Positions 36,850 to 48,612 of a stretch of 64,000 nt of DNA are shown one piece after another. Below the pieces are notes generated by a model. The model did no database searches. It saw only the letters and a program-made list of their open reading frames with translations, and was not told where the DNA came from. Numbering within the stretch: position 1 is the first letter of the stretch; every line of letters begins with the position of its first letter. The translations under genes and the position numbers were made by a program. Source of the DNA: Chionis minor (Eukaryota; Chordata; Aves; Charadriiformes; Chionididae); NCBI GenBank assembly GCA_013398295.1, contig VZSF01006733.1, positions 918,923 to 982,922 of the forward strand, given 5' to 3'.

Positions 36850-38216
36850 GAATTTTAAAAATTTATTTCTGCAAAGGAAAGGTCAAAGTTTTGAAGCATC
36901 AGGGAAATGTAAAAATCGCAGGGAATGAGGCACGTGGCTGGAAACATTATGAAACCACAGGAAAGAATGCAGGAGAACTGCTTCTTTCTGTAGTTTGACT
37001 CCTTCAACATATTCTTGATGGTGAACACTGGGTCAGGTGTTACTCCAAACTGCATGAGTTTGGATCATGCTTTCATTATGCCATCTATTTGCTGCTTTGC
37101 TGTGGATATTTCCTGTACTAGTGCAGTTATGGTCTTCCTGACTTCTTGCCACTGTGATAAAGAACTACTTGTGCTGCAGTGTTTTAGGCCAAACTCCTTT
37201 GTCACCTAATTGAGCCATGGTTTTGAAGAAACCTTGGTAGGCACCAGAATTTGTCATACCACCTATGCTGTAGGGGAAATCCTAGGGCTGTCACCCTGTA
37301 GGCTGCCACGTTAGATATTCTGGATGACCTAGCATGATGTCCTACACCTGTGTGAAGGCCTGAGGTCCACCATTGTGCGTCCCACAGCCGCTTGTTTTCA
37401 TGCCATGCTGAGTGCTGCTGTAGCCCACCAGACCACGGCAAGGACCCATGAGAGTGCAAGTGCAAGACCACAGACATCCTTGAGAACATGATACAAGGAA
37501 CATCCAGAATATAAACACAAATGATGGGCAGTTGGCCTCTGGTGCCTAAAGAAACATTTCCTCGGAAGTTGGATAGAACCAGTTTTAGAGCATAGCAAAG
37601 AGAATAAAAAAAACGTTTCCAACAGGAAATGGATCCATTATTGGGTGAAGAAGCAAAGGTGGTAATGAGATGATAAACCAGTCATGCCTCCTACCAGAAT
37701 GAGAGCAAGGTAAGCGCAGGAACAGAGGAAGTGCTCCAGCCCTGTCTTGCCTGAGTAAAGGTGCTGCACCTGATCGATGCTACTGCAAATCTGCAGTGGT
37801 TCCTCTTGTCAGCTCCAGCAGAGAAAGGGCACTGGTGCTCGAATTGCCATTTGCCACATTCTGCCACTGCAACTCAGCAGTCATGTGCGAAGGGTTATCT
37901 CGGACTACATCATTGTGTTAAGGAAATCAGTATTTTAAAGAGCAATCACTGTCTTCTGGTCCAGCCTTCCAACACAACAAGGTAATTGAGGCCAAAGCAC
38001 CAAGGAAGAGTGTGGGTGCAACAGTGTATCTTACAAATCTCATTAAGAAAACCCCAACAGTACAGCATTTAGCTGTCTTGTTTACTAATCTGCGCATAGT
38101 TTCGTCTGACGTAAAAGTGACTGGCAGAAAGAACAGAAGACTAAGGAAAGGCTCCAGACACAGGCTTTTCCAAAGACAGAGTCCACCTCACCTTCTCAGA
38201 TATGAAGACGGAGATA
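36850..38216 (-). mobile_element. Possible degraded internal region of an endogenous retrovirus
   Basis: This lies directly downstream, in minus-strand terms, of a minus-strand LTR, where gag would start if that LTR were the 5' LTR of a provirus. Minus-strand translation gives several long but broken frames. One is a hydrophobic stretch of about 20 residues near 37410-37470 followed by basic residues. Another is a Gln/Lys-rich helical-looking piece (TALVQEISTAKQQIDGIM, about 37080-37130) that continues after a stop into a 66-codon frame ending at 36855. I cannot match these to a specific retroviral protein. Context suggests retroviral; unrelated host DNA is equally allowed. Confidence 0.25.
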
Positions 38217-38682
38217 GAGCTTACGCAGCGTCAAAGCCTTTTCTGCTCCTCACATGGCCCCACCAGTGAGTAGGGGGGAGTGCGCAATAGGTTGGGAGGG
38301 AGCACCCCCAGCTGGGACAGCTGACCCCAACCGCTAGAGGGATATTCCATATTATATGATAATGTGCTCAGCAATAAAAGCGGGAGAAAGCAGGGGGGCA
38401 TTCGGAGTTATGGTCTTTGTCTTCCTGAGTAACCATTTAGCATAACGAAGCCCTGCTTTCTTAGAGGTGGCTGAACACCTGCCTGATGGTGGGAAGCAGG
38501 GAATGAATTCCTGAGTTTACCTTGCTCACACATGCCTATTAAATTGCTTTACCTATTCAACTGTCAGTTCCTATCCACAAGTTTTCTAACTGCTGACTTT
38601 CGATTCTCTCCCCCAGCCCAGTGTGGGGGGAGTGAGCAAGTGACTGTGCAGCTGAGCTGCCCGCAGGGGTTAAACCATGACA
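38217..38682 (-). mobile_element. 3'-truncated LTR of the same retroviral family as 17662-18260
   Basis: The reverse complement begins TGTCATGGTTTAACCCC at 38682 and follows the 17662-18260 LTR block by block. Shared blocks are AGGAATTCATTCCCTGCTTC, GGCAGGTGTTCAGCCA, ATGGTTACTCAGGAAGACAA, the GTTGGGGTCAGCTGTCCCAG region and AGGAGCAGAAAAGGC, ending near GACGCTGCGTAAGC. About 130 bp of the LTR 3' end is missing. Divergence from the 17.7-kb copy is much higher than between the 17.7-kb and 50.6-kb copies. This points to an older insertion or another subfamily. Confidence 0.88.
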
Positions 38683-41255
38683 AGGGATTAATCCGATAAT
38701 AATCCTATATTTAATCCCATTGCTTGGCCTGAATGTATGAAGTATTGTAACACTGAAATGGAACACAGTGTTTCTTACGGCTCACATCCTTTAGCACTTA
38801 CTGGATTTCTGGATACAATTGCACCTCCTAGCTTAGTAACTGCTTGTGGAGTGGACTCAAAGGTCAGAACCCTTCAAATTCCGTGATATTTGTGGAGCTC
38901 TCTAGATCAAGAGACTATCAACCAGCTTTCAGTCAAAAACTCTTCATTTTATATGGATGAAAAGACGCACAGTTTTATTTAGTGGATGTTAGAACAGAAC
39001 TCAGAACATTTGGTTGTTCAGTTTTTGCCTAAGCATGGTTCATCACAGCCCAACCATTTCTGAAACTCCACAGGGATTATAGAGTATAAGAGATAAAAGG
39101 CCTGTTAAAACACCATGGTTCTTATAAATTCTTATCTTGCCGATTTGTCAATTTTTCATCTGTGAAGGATTTTATAAGCATGAAAAAGCATCCTAACAGG
39201 GTACAGAGACCATCAGTGCCCTTTAAAGAGACATGAGCCTTGTAACCATTCAGTATTGTTGTCTTTGAAGGATGGAAAAGAAAGAGCTAGAGGTTGCAAT
39301 GTGCAATGAAGATTAAAAGCACTTTTCCTGTAGAGAAGAGCACATCTGATATCTATTTAAAGATAATGATAGCAGTCTGAGAAAGGCAGGTGAAACAAAG
39401 GGACAAGGAAAAATGTGTCTAAATAAAAAATAATGGTCATGAAGCTTAAAGGACTTAAAAATAAACACACATCAAGTCACTAACTGGTAAAAAATAAAAT
39501 CTTAAGTGATATTTATCACATAACTGAACAGATATACATAAAAAGAACAATGTTCTTCACCTCAAATGGTAAATCAAAAATGTGCTTTTAACCAGGAACA
39601 GCCCAACAGAGGGAAACAGAGAAACTCTTGATTCACTCTTGACATTGCAGAGATAATGGCATCACCTCTCTAGACAGTGAAGACCAAGTCTGAAGTCCCT
39701 TCTTAGGGCCTTTTTGATTTAATTAAAAACAAAAGTACTTGAAAGGAAGACAGGGAGTTCGGGAAGTAACTTGTGTTTTATGCCAGGGCCTGAGTGACAA
39801 CTCCATCTAGCTGAACTGCTGTGTCTTAAATGATCTATAAAACTCTAAAAACTCATAAAACTCAAAGAGCGTTCCCAACCAATCTGGTCACCATGAAGAG
39901 TAAGACTCATTTCATGAGTTTTTTAATTTTCCCTCATTCAGGCTGTGCTAAGAAGATAAGAAGATACAAATACAGATTTCTGCCAGAGTGCAGTTCACAG
40001 AACAAATTCTCAGCTTTTATACATGGTTGCATCTTGTTAAACTCCACAGAGACGTACAGATTCAGAGAAGCTGAGTATCTTGTCCATCAAGCAAGTAATG
40101 CTGTTGTATTTGCGGAAAGGAACAGTTTATTTTAGGACTAGAAAAGGAAACTATTTTATGCAAGATTGCTCTAGCCTTGCAGAGTTTGGCTTGCAACAAA
40201 ATTTGCACACAGAAACTGGATTTGGTTCACCTACTTGAAACTCATAAATAACATCTTGCTCAACAGACCTGACCAAATTTCCTCAACAAGTTGTAGGGCA
40301 ACTTTTCTGGCTCAAATATCTTCCAGAGTCTTAAAACCTGCTGGCACAGAAGCTGCTTATACATGCTGGACAGCTGCTTCGTAACAAAAAAACCATTTAG
40401 AACTTCAACCTCTTTCCCTTTATGCTAAAGAAAGTGATTATTTGCTTGATGATTGATATAAATGTGGGCAGTTTTGATGACGGCCAGCAGATGGCAATGG
40501 TATGCACACACAGACACATGTACAAGCATGTGTGCGTACACATGCATCCATGCATGCCAGCCAATCCGTTACAGTGCTTTTGAATAATGTTTTGCATGTG
40601 AATTTTCTAAAATCCCACGTCTAATCCAGATGTACGAGCAGAAATTGAAAAATTCCAACGAAAAGCTGAAAGATGAATGTTTGGGTTCGTACTCTAACAA
40701 GCTTGGATTACCAAAACACACACTGCCAGTAAAACCGTTCAAGGTCTCCCATGAGAACTTAATATACAATTTCAGTATCTTTACTTGTCTGGTAATGTCT
40801 CTGGAAAGCTAGTCATAATCATAAACTTAATTAAAAGATGTCCAGAATTAGACTGACAGGACCATGAGCCTAAGTCTGTCTTCTATCACACTCACCATAA
40901 TATGTTCTGAAGCTATCCTATATCCCACATACTATCTTGCTAGTCACTATGTAGCTATTAAAGAAAAATGTTTTTCTTTCATTAGGAAGCACTGAAGCTT
41001 TCATGCATAGTAAATGCTACTTACAGAGGGATATTTTACAACCCTCAGTGTTTAAAAAAAACCCCATCGTTTCTATGCAGGTAATATATGTAAACCACTT
41101 AATGGAACTAGTCACAGTAATGCTTGCTTTGGTGTCAATTCCATTACTTTGATCAGTGCCCTTTCAAGGTAGAAAATAGCTTGTGGAGAACATGCCCTAT
41201 CCAGAGAAACAAATACTTAGAGAATTTGTGACTTTTGCTCCACAAAAGTCACAGG
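38683..41255. other. Non-coding DNA, no gene recognised
   Basis: AT-rich, without a recognisable gene or transposon. It includes the palindromic block at 40514-40544, listed separately. Confidence 0.5.
40514..40544. repeat. Alternating ACACATG / CATGTGT inverted repeats
   Basis: ACACATG (40514-40520), CATGTGT (40527-40533) and ACACATG (40538-40544) form two mutually exclusive 7-bp hairpins with loops of 6 and 4 bases. They sit in a longer stretch of mostly alternating purine and pyrimidine (about 40500-40556). Such sequence can adopt cruciform or Z-form DNA in principle; there is no sign of function. Confidence 0.8.
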
Positions 41256-41632
41256 TGTATTTGAAGGAAATGCTGAAATTAATCCAGAATTAAGAACGGA
41301 GAAGAAATAGCTAACGTCTGCTTTTTCAAATTTGCATTCTGTACATCAGGAAAAAATTCACTGAGGCTGAAAATAATTCACTGCAAACAAAATAGCGCGA
41401 ATAAGATTTGGCTCAGGCCTCCCTGTGTGTTACCTGTTTGCCTGACTTCACATTCTGATGATTTAATGTTGTTTCTATCTCCATTGCAGTCAAGTATTTC
41501 AGATTAATGAGCACATAGGACATACTGTTATGCTGGTTCTTAGACCCCTCTTGCTTCTTCCTCCATCTGCCCAGGACAGATCAGTGGAATTCTAGGCAAT
41601 GCTACTCTTATGCAAAATAATAATAATAATAA
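41256..41632 (+). repeat. First copy of a 377-bp exact direct duplication
   Basis: Identical by eye to 41983-42359, at an offset of 727. It ends in an AAT repeat exactly at the N at 41633, whereas the second copy reads through the same AAT repeat into new sequence. That is the pattern of two overlapping contigs of one locus, not a biological duplication. Confidence 0.93.
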
Positions 41633-41633
41633 N
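41633..41633. other. Single-N assembly gap (first of three in 1 kb)
   Basis: An isolated N after an AAT microsatellite, joining two contigs. See the finding on scaffold order. Confidence 0.95.
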
Positions 41634-41875
41634 TGAAAAACATCATGTGGGAAAGGTTTGGCTGGGAGCAGAGCAGAGGATTTGGCAGAAGGAGAAAGCT
41701 TTTTTTGCATGCTCCCAGCAAATCTGCCACCATCACCCCTCCTTCACTTCTCTTTCCCCCACTGAAGGAGACGCAAACTTTGAAGATGCCTGTGGAAAAG
41801 CATGGAAGAAGAAACGTTATCACAGAAAAAGAGTTTGAAAATCAGTATATCTTGGGCCACACTGCTCAGGGACTG

Positions 41876-41981
41876 AATCATATAATCATATAATGTTAGG
41901 AGTTGGAAGGGACCTCTGGAGATCATCTGGTCCAATTCCCCTGCCAGAGCAGGTCCACCTACAGCAGGTGGCACAGGATGG
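41876..41981 (-). mobile_element. CR1 LINE 3' end, cut by an assembly gap
   Basis: On the plus strand it begins with the reversed CR1 tail (AATCATATAATCATATAATG). It continues through GTTGGAAGGGACCTCTGGAG and CAGAGCAGGTCCACC to AGGTGGCACAGGATGG, where an N interrupts it. The next expected CR1 bases (GCGTCCAGGCAGGCTTGGAA) are found at 42603, after a second copy of the last 24 bases. The two pieces are one element. Confidence 0.93.
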
Positions 41982-41982
41982 N
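41982..41982. other. Single-N assembly gap (second of three)
   Basis: Joins the CR1 3' end piece to the second copy of the 377-bp duplicated segment. Confidence 0.95.
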
Positions 41983-42359
41983 TGTATTTGAAGGAAATGC
42001 TGAAATTAATCCAGAATTAAGAACGGAGAAGAAATAGCTAACGTCTGCTTTTTCAAATTTGCATTCTGTACATCAGGAAAAAATTCACTGAGGCTGAAAA
42101 TAATTCACTGCAAACAAAATAGCGCGAATAAGATTTGGCTCAGGCCTCCCTGTGTGTTACCTGTTTGCCTGACTTCACATTCTGATGATTTAATGTTGTT
42201 TCTATCTCCATTGCAGTCAAGTATTTCAGATTAATGAGCACATAGGACATACTGTTATGCTGGTTCTTAGACCCCTCTTGCTTCTTCCTCCATCTGCCCA
42301 GGACAGATCAGTGGAATTCTAGGCAATGCTACTCTTATGCAAAATAATAATAATAATAA
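41983..42359 (+). repeat. Second copy of the 377-bp exact direct duplication
   Basis: Matches 41256-41632. Beyond the AAT repeat it continues into unique sequence (42360-42577), so it is the more complete version of the same locus. Confidence 0.93.
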
Positions 42360-42577
42360 TAAAAAAGGCAGTACTGAAAGCTTTTAAACTTGCCTAGAGC
42401 ATACATTGATCTCTAGAAATTTATTGCATAGGTAGCCCTGAGCAGAAAATATTCTGTTTCCCATATCAGTCTAGATACACCAAAGTGAAATGCACATGTC
42501 TTGGTGAATCATGGATGTGTGCTCCAAGATAGTAAGTCTCCAGCTCACCAGGTTCTCAAAAGTGCAGGGTCCCCATC

Positions 42578-42578
42578 N
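42578..42578. other. Single-N assembly gap (third of three)
   Basis: Followed by CCTACAGCAGGTGGCACAGG, which repeats the bases just before the gap at 41982. Confidence 0.95.
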
Positions 42579-42690
42579 CCTACAGCAGGTGGCACAGGAT
42601 GGCGTCCAGGCAGGCTTGGAATGTCTCCAGAATCGGAGACTCCACCACTTCTCTGGGCAGCCTATTCCAGTGCTCTGGTATCCTAGACCT
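42579..42690 (-). mobile_element. Continuation of the CR1 LINE at 41876-41981
   Basis: Starts with the same 24 bases that end the earlier piece (41958-41981 equals 42579-42602). It continues in order through GCGTCCAGGCAGGCTTGGAA, TGTCTCCAGAATCGGAGAC, CTCTGGGCAGCCTATTCCAG and TGCTCTGGTATCC before similarity is lost near 42690. Encoded on the minus strand this is the end of ORF2 and the 3' region. Confidence 0.92.
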
Positions 42691-43984
42691 CCTGAATCAT
42701 GTCGGATGTATTTCCTATTTGCAGACCTCTGAATTGTGTCACAGCCTCTGCTTTGTTGAAGTTTGCACAGTATTCCTTACAAGAATAAAGTACTGTAGTC
42801 TAGCACAGATCAATTCTGTGTCTAAAATATTGTTCACAGAAGCAAGTGGTGGGTAGAACAAATATTAATACTCTGTAAAATAATGAAAAATGGTTAGTCC
42901 CAAGTTCCTAATGCACCCATCCATGCTCTATGTGGATGACTCGTGTCCCTTCAACCAGTTCTTCCTCTGGTTATACATGGGACCTAAGTTACTCAGGCTC
43001 CAAAACCACTTTGGTACTTTTGAAAAGGTTTCTCATTATGAACTGCCTCAGACTTTTTCCTGAACTTTATGAGGTCCTCTGGAATGGATGAACATTGAAA
43101 TGCCTTTGATACTATCATTGTCTCTCAGAGTAATAATTATAATTAGCTCTTTTCTAATATCCTCTTTTGGCTTTGGTACAGCTAAGACTATAAAACAGAC
43201 TTGAAATTTATCCCAGGCACTGTTGGGAAGTCTTTTGTATTTTAAGTCAATACCTAAATGTAATCAGCTTTCTTAATTTGAATGAAAAGTCTGTATGAAG
43301 TCAAAGGACTTTTATGATGTTCTACAAAGATATTAGACTCCTACTCCTGTGAAATAACCTTGATTAGATGCCTAAAGACTCTGGTGAGGGGCATGGTAAA
43401 ATGTTTCCTGTTTCTCTTTCCTCCTTCACCCGTTTCATCCCTTTATCCTTCTCCTACTCCTTTCCATCTACACAGAATCTTCCTTTACAAGTCCCCTAAG
43501 CCTCTCCCACATTCTTGCCTCTCCAAAAACTTACTCTCTTTTCTCCTTTTCATTTCTAAATACTTCGTATGCATCATTTACAGCCGCTGTGTTTCCTTCT
43601 GCAGTCAGAAATCATTTTTAAAGACATCTGCCCCTGGCTCCCTAAAAAACAATCTCATATCAAATTGTCTGATAACTGCTTCCTAAAAAGCAAGTATTCC
43701 ATCTCCACCACTCCTTGCTGAGGACTGTTTTGTCTTCTCATATTTGGGAATTGTTGCTCTCTTTCAGTTCTTAGGATTTGGCCTTTTGTTGGTCATGAAT
43801 GTATCTATAGGTGTCCTAGAGGGTTCAGTCATTTTCCACTGCTTTTTCCCTTCTCCATACTGTCACTGAGCAACAGAATTCAGAGCACCTTTGTTCTGAG
43901 GAGTCTCCATTTTACTTCTGTATGGAGTTTTTACCTCTGATACAGATGTAAACTTCATCTTGTGTTTCTCCACGTTCTTATCAC
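42691..43984. other. Non-coding DNA, pyrimidine-rich in part
   Basis: No gene recognised. About 43400-43560 is C/T-rich, giving a Ser/Pro/Phe-rich frame of 108 codons (43360-43686) that is low-complexity translation. Confidence 0.5.
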
Positions 43985-44165
43985 GGGTCTGTATGAAAAT
44001 TCAGATGGGAGGACACCAGGAGGTCTCTAGTCCAATCTCCTGCTCAAAGTAGGATCAGCTATGAAGTCAGATCAGTCTGCTCAGGGCTTTATCCAGCTGC
44101 ATCTTAAAAATCTTGATGGAAGGAGAATGTGCAGCCTCACTGGGAAGCCTGATGTAGAGCTGGAC
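43985..44165 (-). mobile_element. Old CR1 LINE 3' fragment
   Basis: The plus-strand order AGGAGGTCTCTAGTCCAATC, TCCTGCTCAAAGTAGGATCA, CTCAGGGCTTTATCCAGCTG, ATCTTGATGGAAGGAGAATG and CCTCACTGGGAAGCC is the reversed CR1 3' region of an older subfamily. No open frame; boundaries approximate. Confidence 0.75.
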
Positions 44166-46204
44166 TGCTCTTGTGAATCTCAGTTGCAACACCCTGAAGA
44201 GTACTCAGAGTGCTGCTTTTCTTTACTGCTCACTTACTATGAAAAAATCTATACTATTTCTTGTCATCAAATTCCATTACCAGGGTGCTGGTGATGCACA
44301 GACACTCAGAGACAGAATTCTTTGTGTAGAAATTAATTTCTTTGGATTGGGGCACAGGGCCATGCACAGGGCTTAGGGTATTGCAGCTGTCTGGTGGCAA
44401 GAGGAATCTCTGTTGCAACGGTCCTCACAGCAGCATCTTCAGCTGGATAGAGCAAGACTCACTGATTTGCTGTTCCGCTCATTTCATATAATCTAGCTGG
44501 CCTGTGGTTGTATGTGATTGCTTCAGCACACGTGTAATAAATTGTTATTGATCGTCTCAACTATATACAAAACATCTCTGAAACACCTTACCAAAGAGCT
44601 GTCCTACGTGACCATTTCTGCATCTGTAGGAACATTTTCTATTGCCTATTTACACTCTTTATTCACGTACAGTATGATCGATCCTGCAGCAAGAATCTCT
44701 GCGACACTCCACCCATGACATTAATCAATAGATTTAAGCAAATAAATGGGACTTGACACAGCAGGAGCTTCCTGGTGGGATCTCTAGGGCTGTCTGAAAT
44801 TCCCACCTGGAGAGCTCTTGCAACAATCAATAAAATACTTAATTTTCAAGGTGGCTGGGGTTTCAGACAACTACCTAGTTTTTTTAATTCTCAGTTGGAA
44901 AGTGATGATGACAGTGAGCTTAATTCCTAACTTTCATGAGATGGGGGAGTAATAAAGTCCTGGGAGTCTTTTGCTGTCACTAGTATGTATCTCAATCATT
45001 TCAATAAACCATTTATTCCTCCAGGCACTAAGTGGAAGTCTCCAGCTGGGATTCAAATTAGCAAATGAGTTTACTATAACACCATCACATTGACACAAGC
45101 ACAGGAATGGATTTTTCTTTGGTATTTTTTGGTCACTGTAGTTAACCGTGCATAAAGAAGAAGGACATTGTATTCATTCATACAGGACGGACAGGTCTGG
45201 TTTGTACACATTTGTTATTAACGTATTTTTGTTTCTTGTTCCAGGTATATTTGTTGTATTTTAGTCAACTCTGCTAAGCCAGGGTTGGTGCCTGATATTG
45301 TTGTTGTTATTTGGGGAAAAAATAAACAGAAAAAAAATCCTAAAACACCACAAATTTCTCTTTTTGTCTCTTACTTTGTATCAATATCTTATTTTTGGAA
45401 TGAAAGACTGAATGAAAATATTCTGATGTTACCTCATTAATGCAGATTCAGGGCTGAGGCTTGCTAAGCCCTATTTTCACTTACCCTGGTATGACACAGC
45501 AAGACCATTCATTTGATCAAGTTCAGAATACACTTAAAACTCAGAATTTATGCAGTTGAATTGTGAAGAGAGGGAGGGTATATGGTCCTATTAGAAAAAT
45601 TTTACACAAAATAAAACTTCAGGTCCTTGAGCTTGGGTATCTGAGGTGAAATGATAATGAGTGAAAGAAATTACGATCAACATAATTTGCTTTTACGTGT
45701 TACTTTAATCTTTCCCACAAAAACCACTGAAAATTCCTGGTTATGGCACTTGCTTGAAAGCTGCATAGGAAAAAGTTCATAAAATTAAATTTCCAAATCC
45801 TTCAGTCACTATTTGCTCAAACAGTTCATAATACTATAAATTTTGCTACTTCTAATGCGTGTGTGTGTGTTTTAATGAAGACAGTCCTTACACATTGGAA
45901 AACTGAAATATTAATAAATACATTTAACCTGACTGACTCGAAGCTTTACTTCAATGTCACTCTGAAGGCTGCAGTCAAGTTTGAGAATGAGTATACAAAT
46001 GTATGCAGAAAACCAGATGCTCCAGCCCATGAAATATTTGTGTTATTTATATTTTTACAACACAAACAGCTTCAGAATGTCTGTTGTTAGCTTTGCTGTA
46101 TGCTTTGGGCAAGGTAAATGTCCACTAACAGAAAGCTTACAGAAGCACCTCAGTAAAAACATAATGGCAAGTAGATATATCCTATATAAGGACAGATATA
46201 TGTG
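44166..46204. other. AT-rich non-coding DNA
   Basis: No gene recognised. A short GT run lies near 45858-45870. Confidence 0.5.
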
Positions 46205-46435
46205 CTAGAAGATAAGAACAAAAGTCCACACAGCCTGGTATTCTGTGGCTGACAGTAGCCAAAACAAACGCCTTGGGCATCTGGGAGAGAAATAAGCACA
46301 TAATGATTTTCCCAGAATATTTTTCTTCCTTCCTGCTGTTTGCAATTCAGAGATATCTTGGAAGAAACATGATATTTTTGTATTTAAGAGGACTGAGGTA
46401 GATGGATTACAGCCTGTATGACCAATATTCCATTC
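46205..46435 (-). mobile_element. Ancient CR1-type LINE 3' end
   Basis: The plus strand reads AGATAAGAACAAAAGTCC, CCTGGTATTCTGTGGCTGAC, AGTAGCCAAAAC, AATAAGCACATAATGATT, CCCAGAATATTTTTC and CAATTCAGAGATATC. This is the reversed 3' region of an old CR1 type shared across birds, turtles and crocodilians ('AGAACATAAGA...ACAGTGGCC'). Highly diverged and inactive. Confidence 0.65.
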
Positions 46436-48195
46436 CCTGCTAAAAAAAAAGCTGAGCACATAAAAACCAGTCAGCTGATAAGCATTTCTAGGGGGGCAAA
46501 ACAGTCTTTGTTATATTTCCTTTCTTGTAATTTACGTGGTACTACAAACACAAATCTTGCCTCTGTGGCCCTGTTGAGTCTAACAGTAGGTAGGAAAAGA
46601 GAGGATTTGGAGTTTCGGAATTAATATCTTTTTGTTTGGCAATACAGCATTTGGATGCGTTTCATGCTTTTGTGTCAACATCGGCATGCGTTTGGCAGGG
46701 AGCGCATGAAGATGTTCAGGGCAGCAAAGGTTCACAACTCTTTTCCAACAGGTTGCAGCTCACTGTGGCAAGTTATTCTGGTTTAAATTCTTCTGACTTG
46801 GTTGAGAAGGAGCATGCATATTCTTTTCAAAACATCTTTAAGTCTTCTGGAATGAAAATTACCTTGATCATTTAAAGTTTTCCTAAGGTGGAGACACTTC
46901 TGAACAGCACTTAAGGAGATTTTCTTCTTCCCATTACTTTTCTTTAACTAATATAGTGAAGAAAATCTTATCTGTTTAACCACTTTAATTAAACAAGTGT
47001 GATATTTTTGTGTGAACATTATTGTTTTGGATTAACTTAATTATCTAGTTTAAATATTCTGAATCAATTTATAGAAAAAATAATAATAAAAAGAGTATTG
47101 GACTGGAATTCTTGCTTACATACAGATTTCAGTGTTTGTCATTTAACTCCACAGCTCAGGTTAAGCTACTGTGATTTTGAATCTTGGGCAGTGTACGATG
47201 CCATTACACAGACTATCCAATTTTTGAGTCTATGTTTTCTGGGGTTGTATTTACTTCATCACCTATTTCCCCTTAAAAATTCTGCACTGAGCAGAGACAT
47301 TTGTGAACAACAAAAAAAAATCTAGAAAACTATTTTCATGATTAGCAACAGCAAAAAACACAATTGGAATCTACAATCATTGGGAAAATGCTTATTAGCA
47401 TTAAAATTTTGGATCTCATCCAGCAGACAAATCTTCAGAACCAAAAAAAATTTTGTGGTGACTAACACTTTACAAAATTAAGTTTTTCTCTTATTTGAAA
47501 TAGTAAAAAGAGCAGTTCCTTTAGGCTATTTTACAGAGCTAAGCATCGAAAGGATCTATAATAGCCAGATTTAAGCTATTAAAAGGGAATATTTTAAAGG
47601 CAATTAGTGAGGTTTTTTGCAAGACAGTGTCTTGTAATCTCCCATTTGGGACAGTTTTTTGACACTGTATTAAAGCTTTTTTATACACAGACTGTCAAAG
47701 GAAGCTTCTCTTCTTACAAACATTGTGTGTTAAAGCTTAGAGAAATTCTTGTTAGATGGAAATTATTGGCACAATAATATTTTTTTTTTTTACACCATTG
47801 GGAAATTACTTATCTTTAATTAAGATATGTGTCAAAATACTGTCTGCCCATACACAGCTTTATGAGGAACTCTTAGAAACTTTATTAAGACAAAAGACAG
47901 AGCTGGCGACTGCAAAAGATATTTGTACCTAAATATCAGGACCACTTGGGTCCTTTGTATGTACGGAACTGTATAAAGCCTCTTTGAGGGAAAATAATAT
48001 GAGCGCCTTTTGTCGTTGTCTTTAAAAGGAGCAGGGATGGGTCCTGATGAAGTGAGAGTGAGATGGCAGCAGGCTCCTATTCCTTGTGCATTAATAGTGA
48101 TGGAAACAGAGAAAAAAACTGCATGGGCAGCCAGGTCCACAGCAGGAAGGCCAGTGGCACGGACATGATGCCCATCATTGCTGTCATGGCTTCCT
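46436..48195. other. AT-rich non-coding DNA
   Basis: No gene or known repeat recognised. There is a T run at about 47780-47792. Confidence 0.5.
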
Positions 48196-48500
48196 GATGA
48201 GGGGAAGTGCAGAGGGAGACGCTGATCTCTTCTCCCCGCTATCCAGCGAGAAGATGTGTGGGAATGGTTCAAAGCTGCACCAGGAGAACTTTAAACTTCA
48301 CATTAGGAAGCATTTCTTTACTGAGACAGTGGTTAAACACTGGAACAGGCTTCCTAGAGAGGTGGTGGTTGTCCCAAGACTGTCAGTGATTAAAAGGCAT
48401 TTGGACAACACCCTTAAAAACATGCTTTAACTGTTGGTCACCACTGAAGTGGCTAGGCAGTTGGACTAGATCATTGTTGTAGGTCCCTTCCAACTGAAAT
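48196..48500 (+). mobile_element. 5'-truncated CR1 LINE 3' end
   Basis: Pieces in order are GACGCTGATCTCTTCTCCCC, TTAGGAAGCATTTCTTTACT, TAAACACTGGAACAGGCTTC, CTAGAGAGGTGGTGG and TTGGACTAGATCATTGTTGT, then GGTCCCTTCCAACTGAAATA. A 77-codon open frame (48197-48430) holds the ORF2 C-terminus (LHIRKHFFTETVVKHWNRLPREVVV). The expected tail units are replaced by a long pentanucleotide array starting at 48501. Confidence 0.92.
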
Positions 48501-48612
48501 ATTGTGTTGTGTTGTGTTGTGTTGTGTTCTATTCTATTCTATTCTATTCTATTCTATTCTATTCTACTCTATTCCGTTCCATTCTGTTCCGTTCCGTTCC
48601 GTTCCATTCCAT
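48501..48612 (+). repeat. Compound pentanucleotide microsatellite grown from a CR1 tail
   Basis: Three sub-arrays follow the CR1 3' end directly: GTTGT units (about 48502-48527), ATTCT units (about 48527-48566), then degenerate ATTCC/GTTCC units to about 48612. The CR1 tail is built of ATTCTATG-like units, so the ATTCT array most likely expanded from it. The Tyr/Ser/Phe/Pro-rich open frame crossing it (48502-48735) is an artefact of the array. Confidence 0.93.

Noticed and set aside
41256..42359. 377-bp direct repeats considered as LTRs of a small element
   Set aside because: No TG...CA ends or target-site duplication. The copies end exactly at N gaps and the CR1 pieces rejoin when the order is changed.
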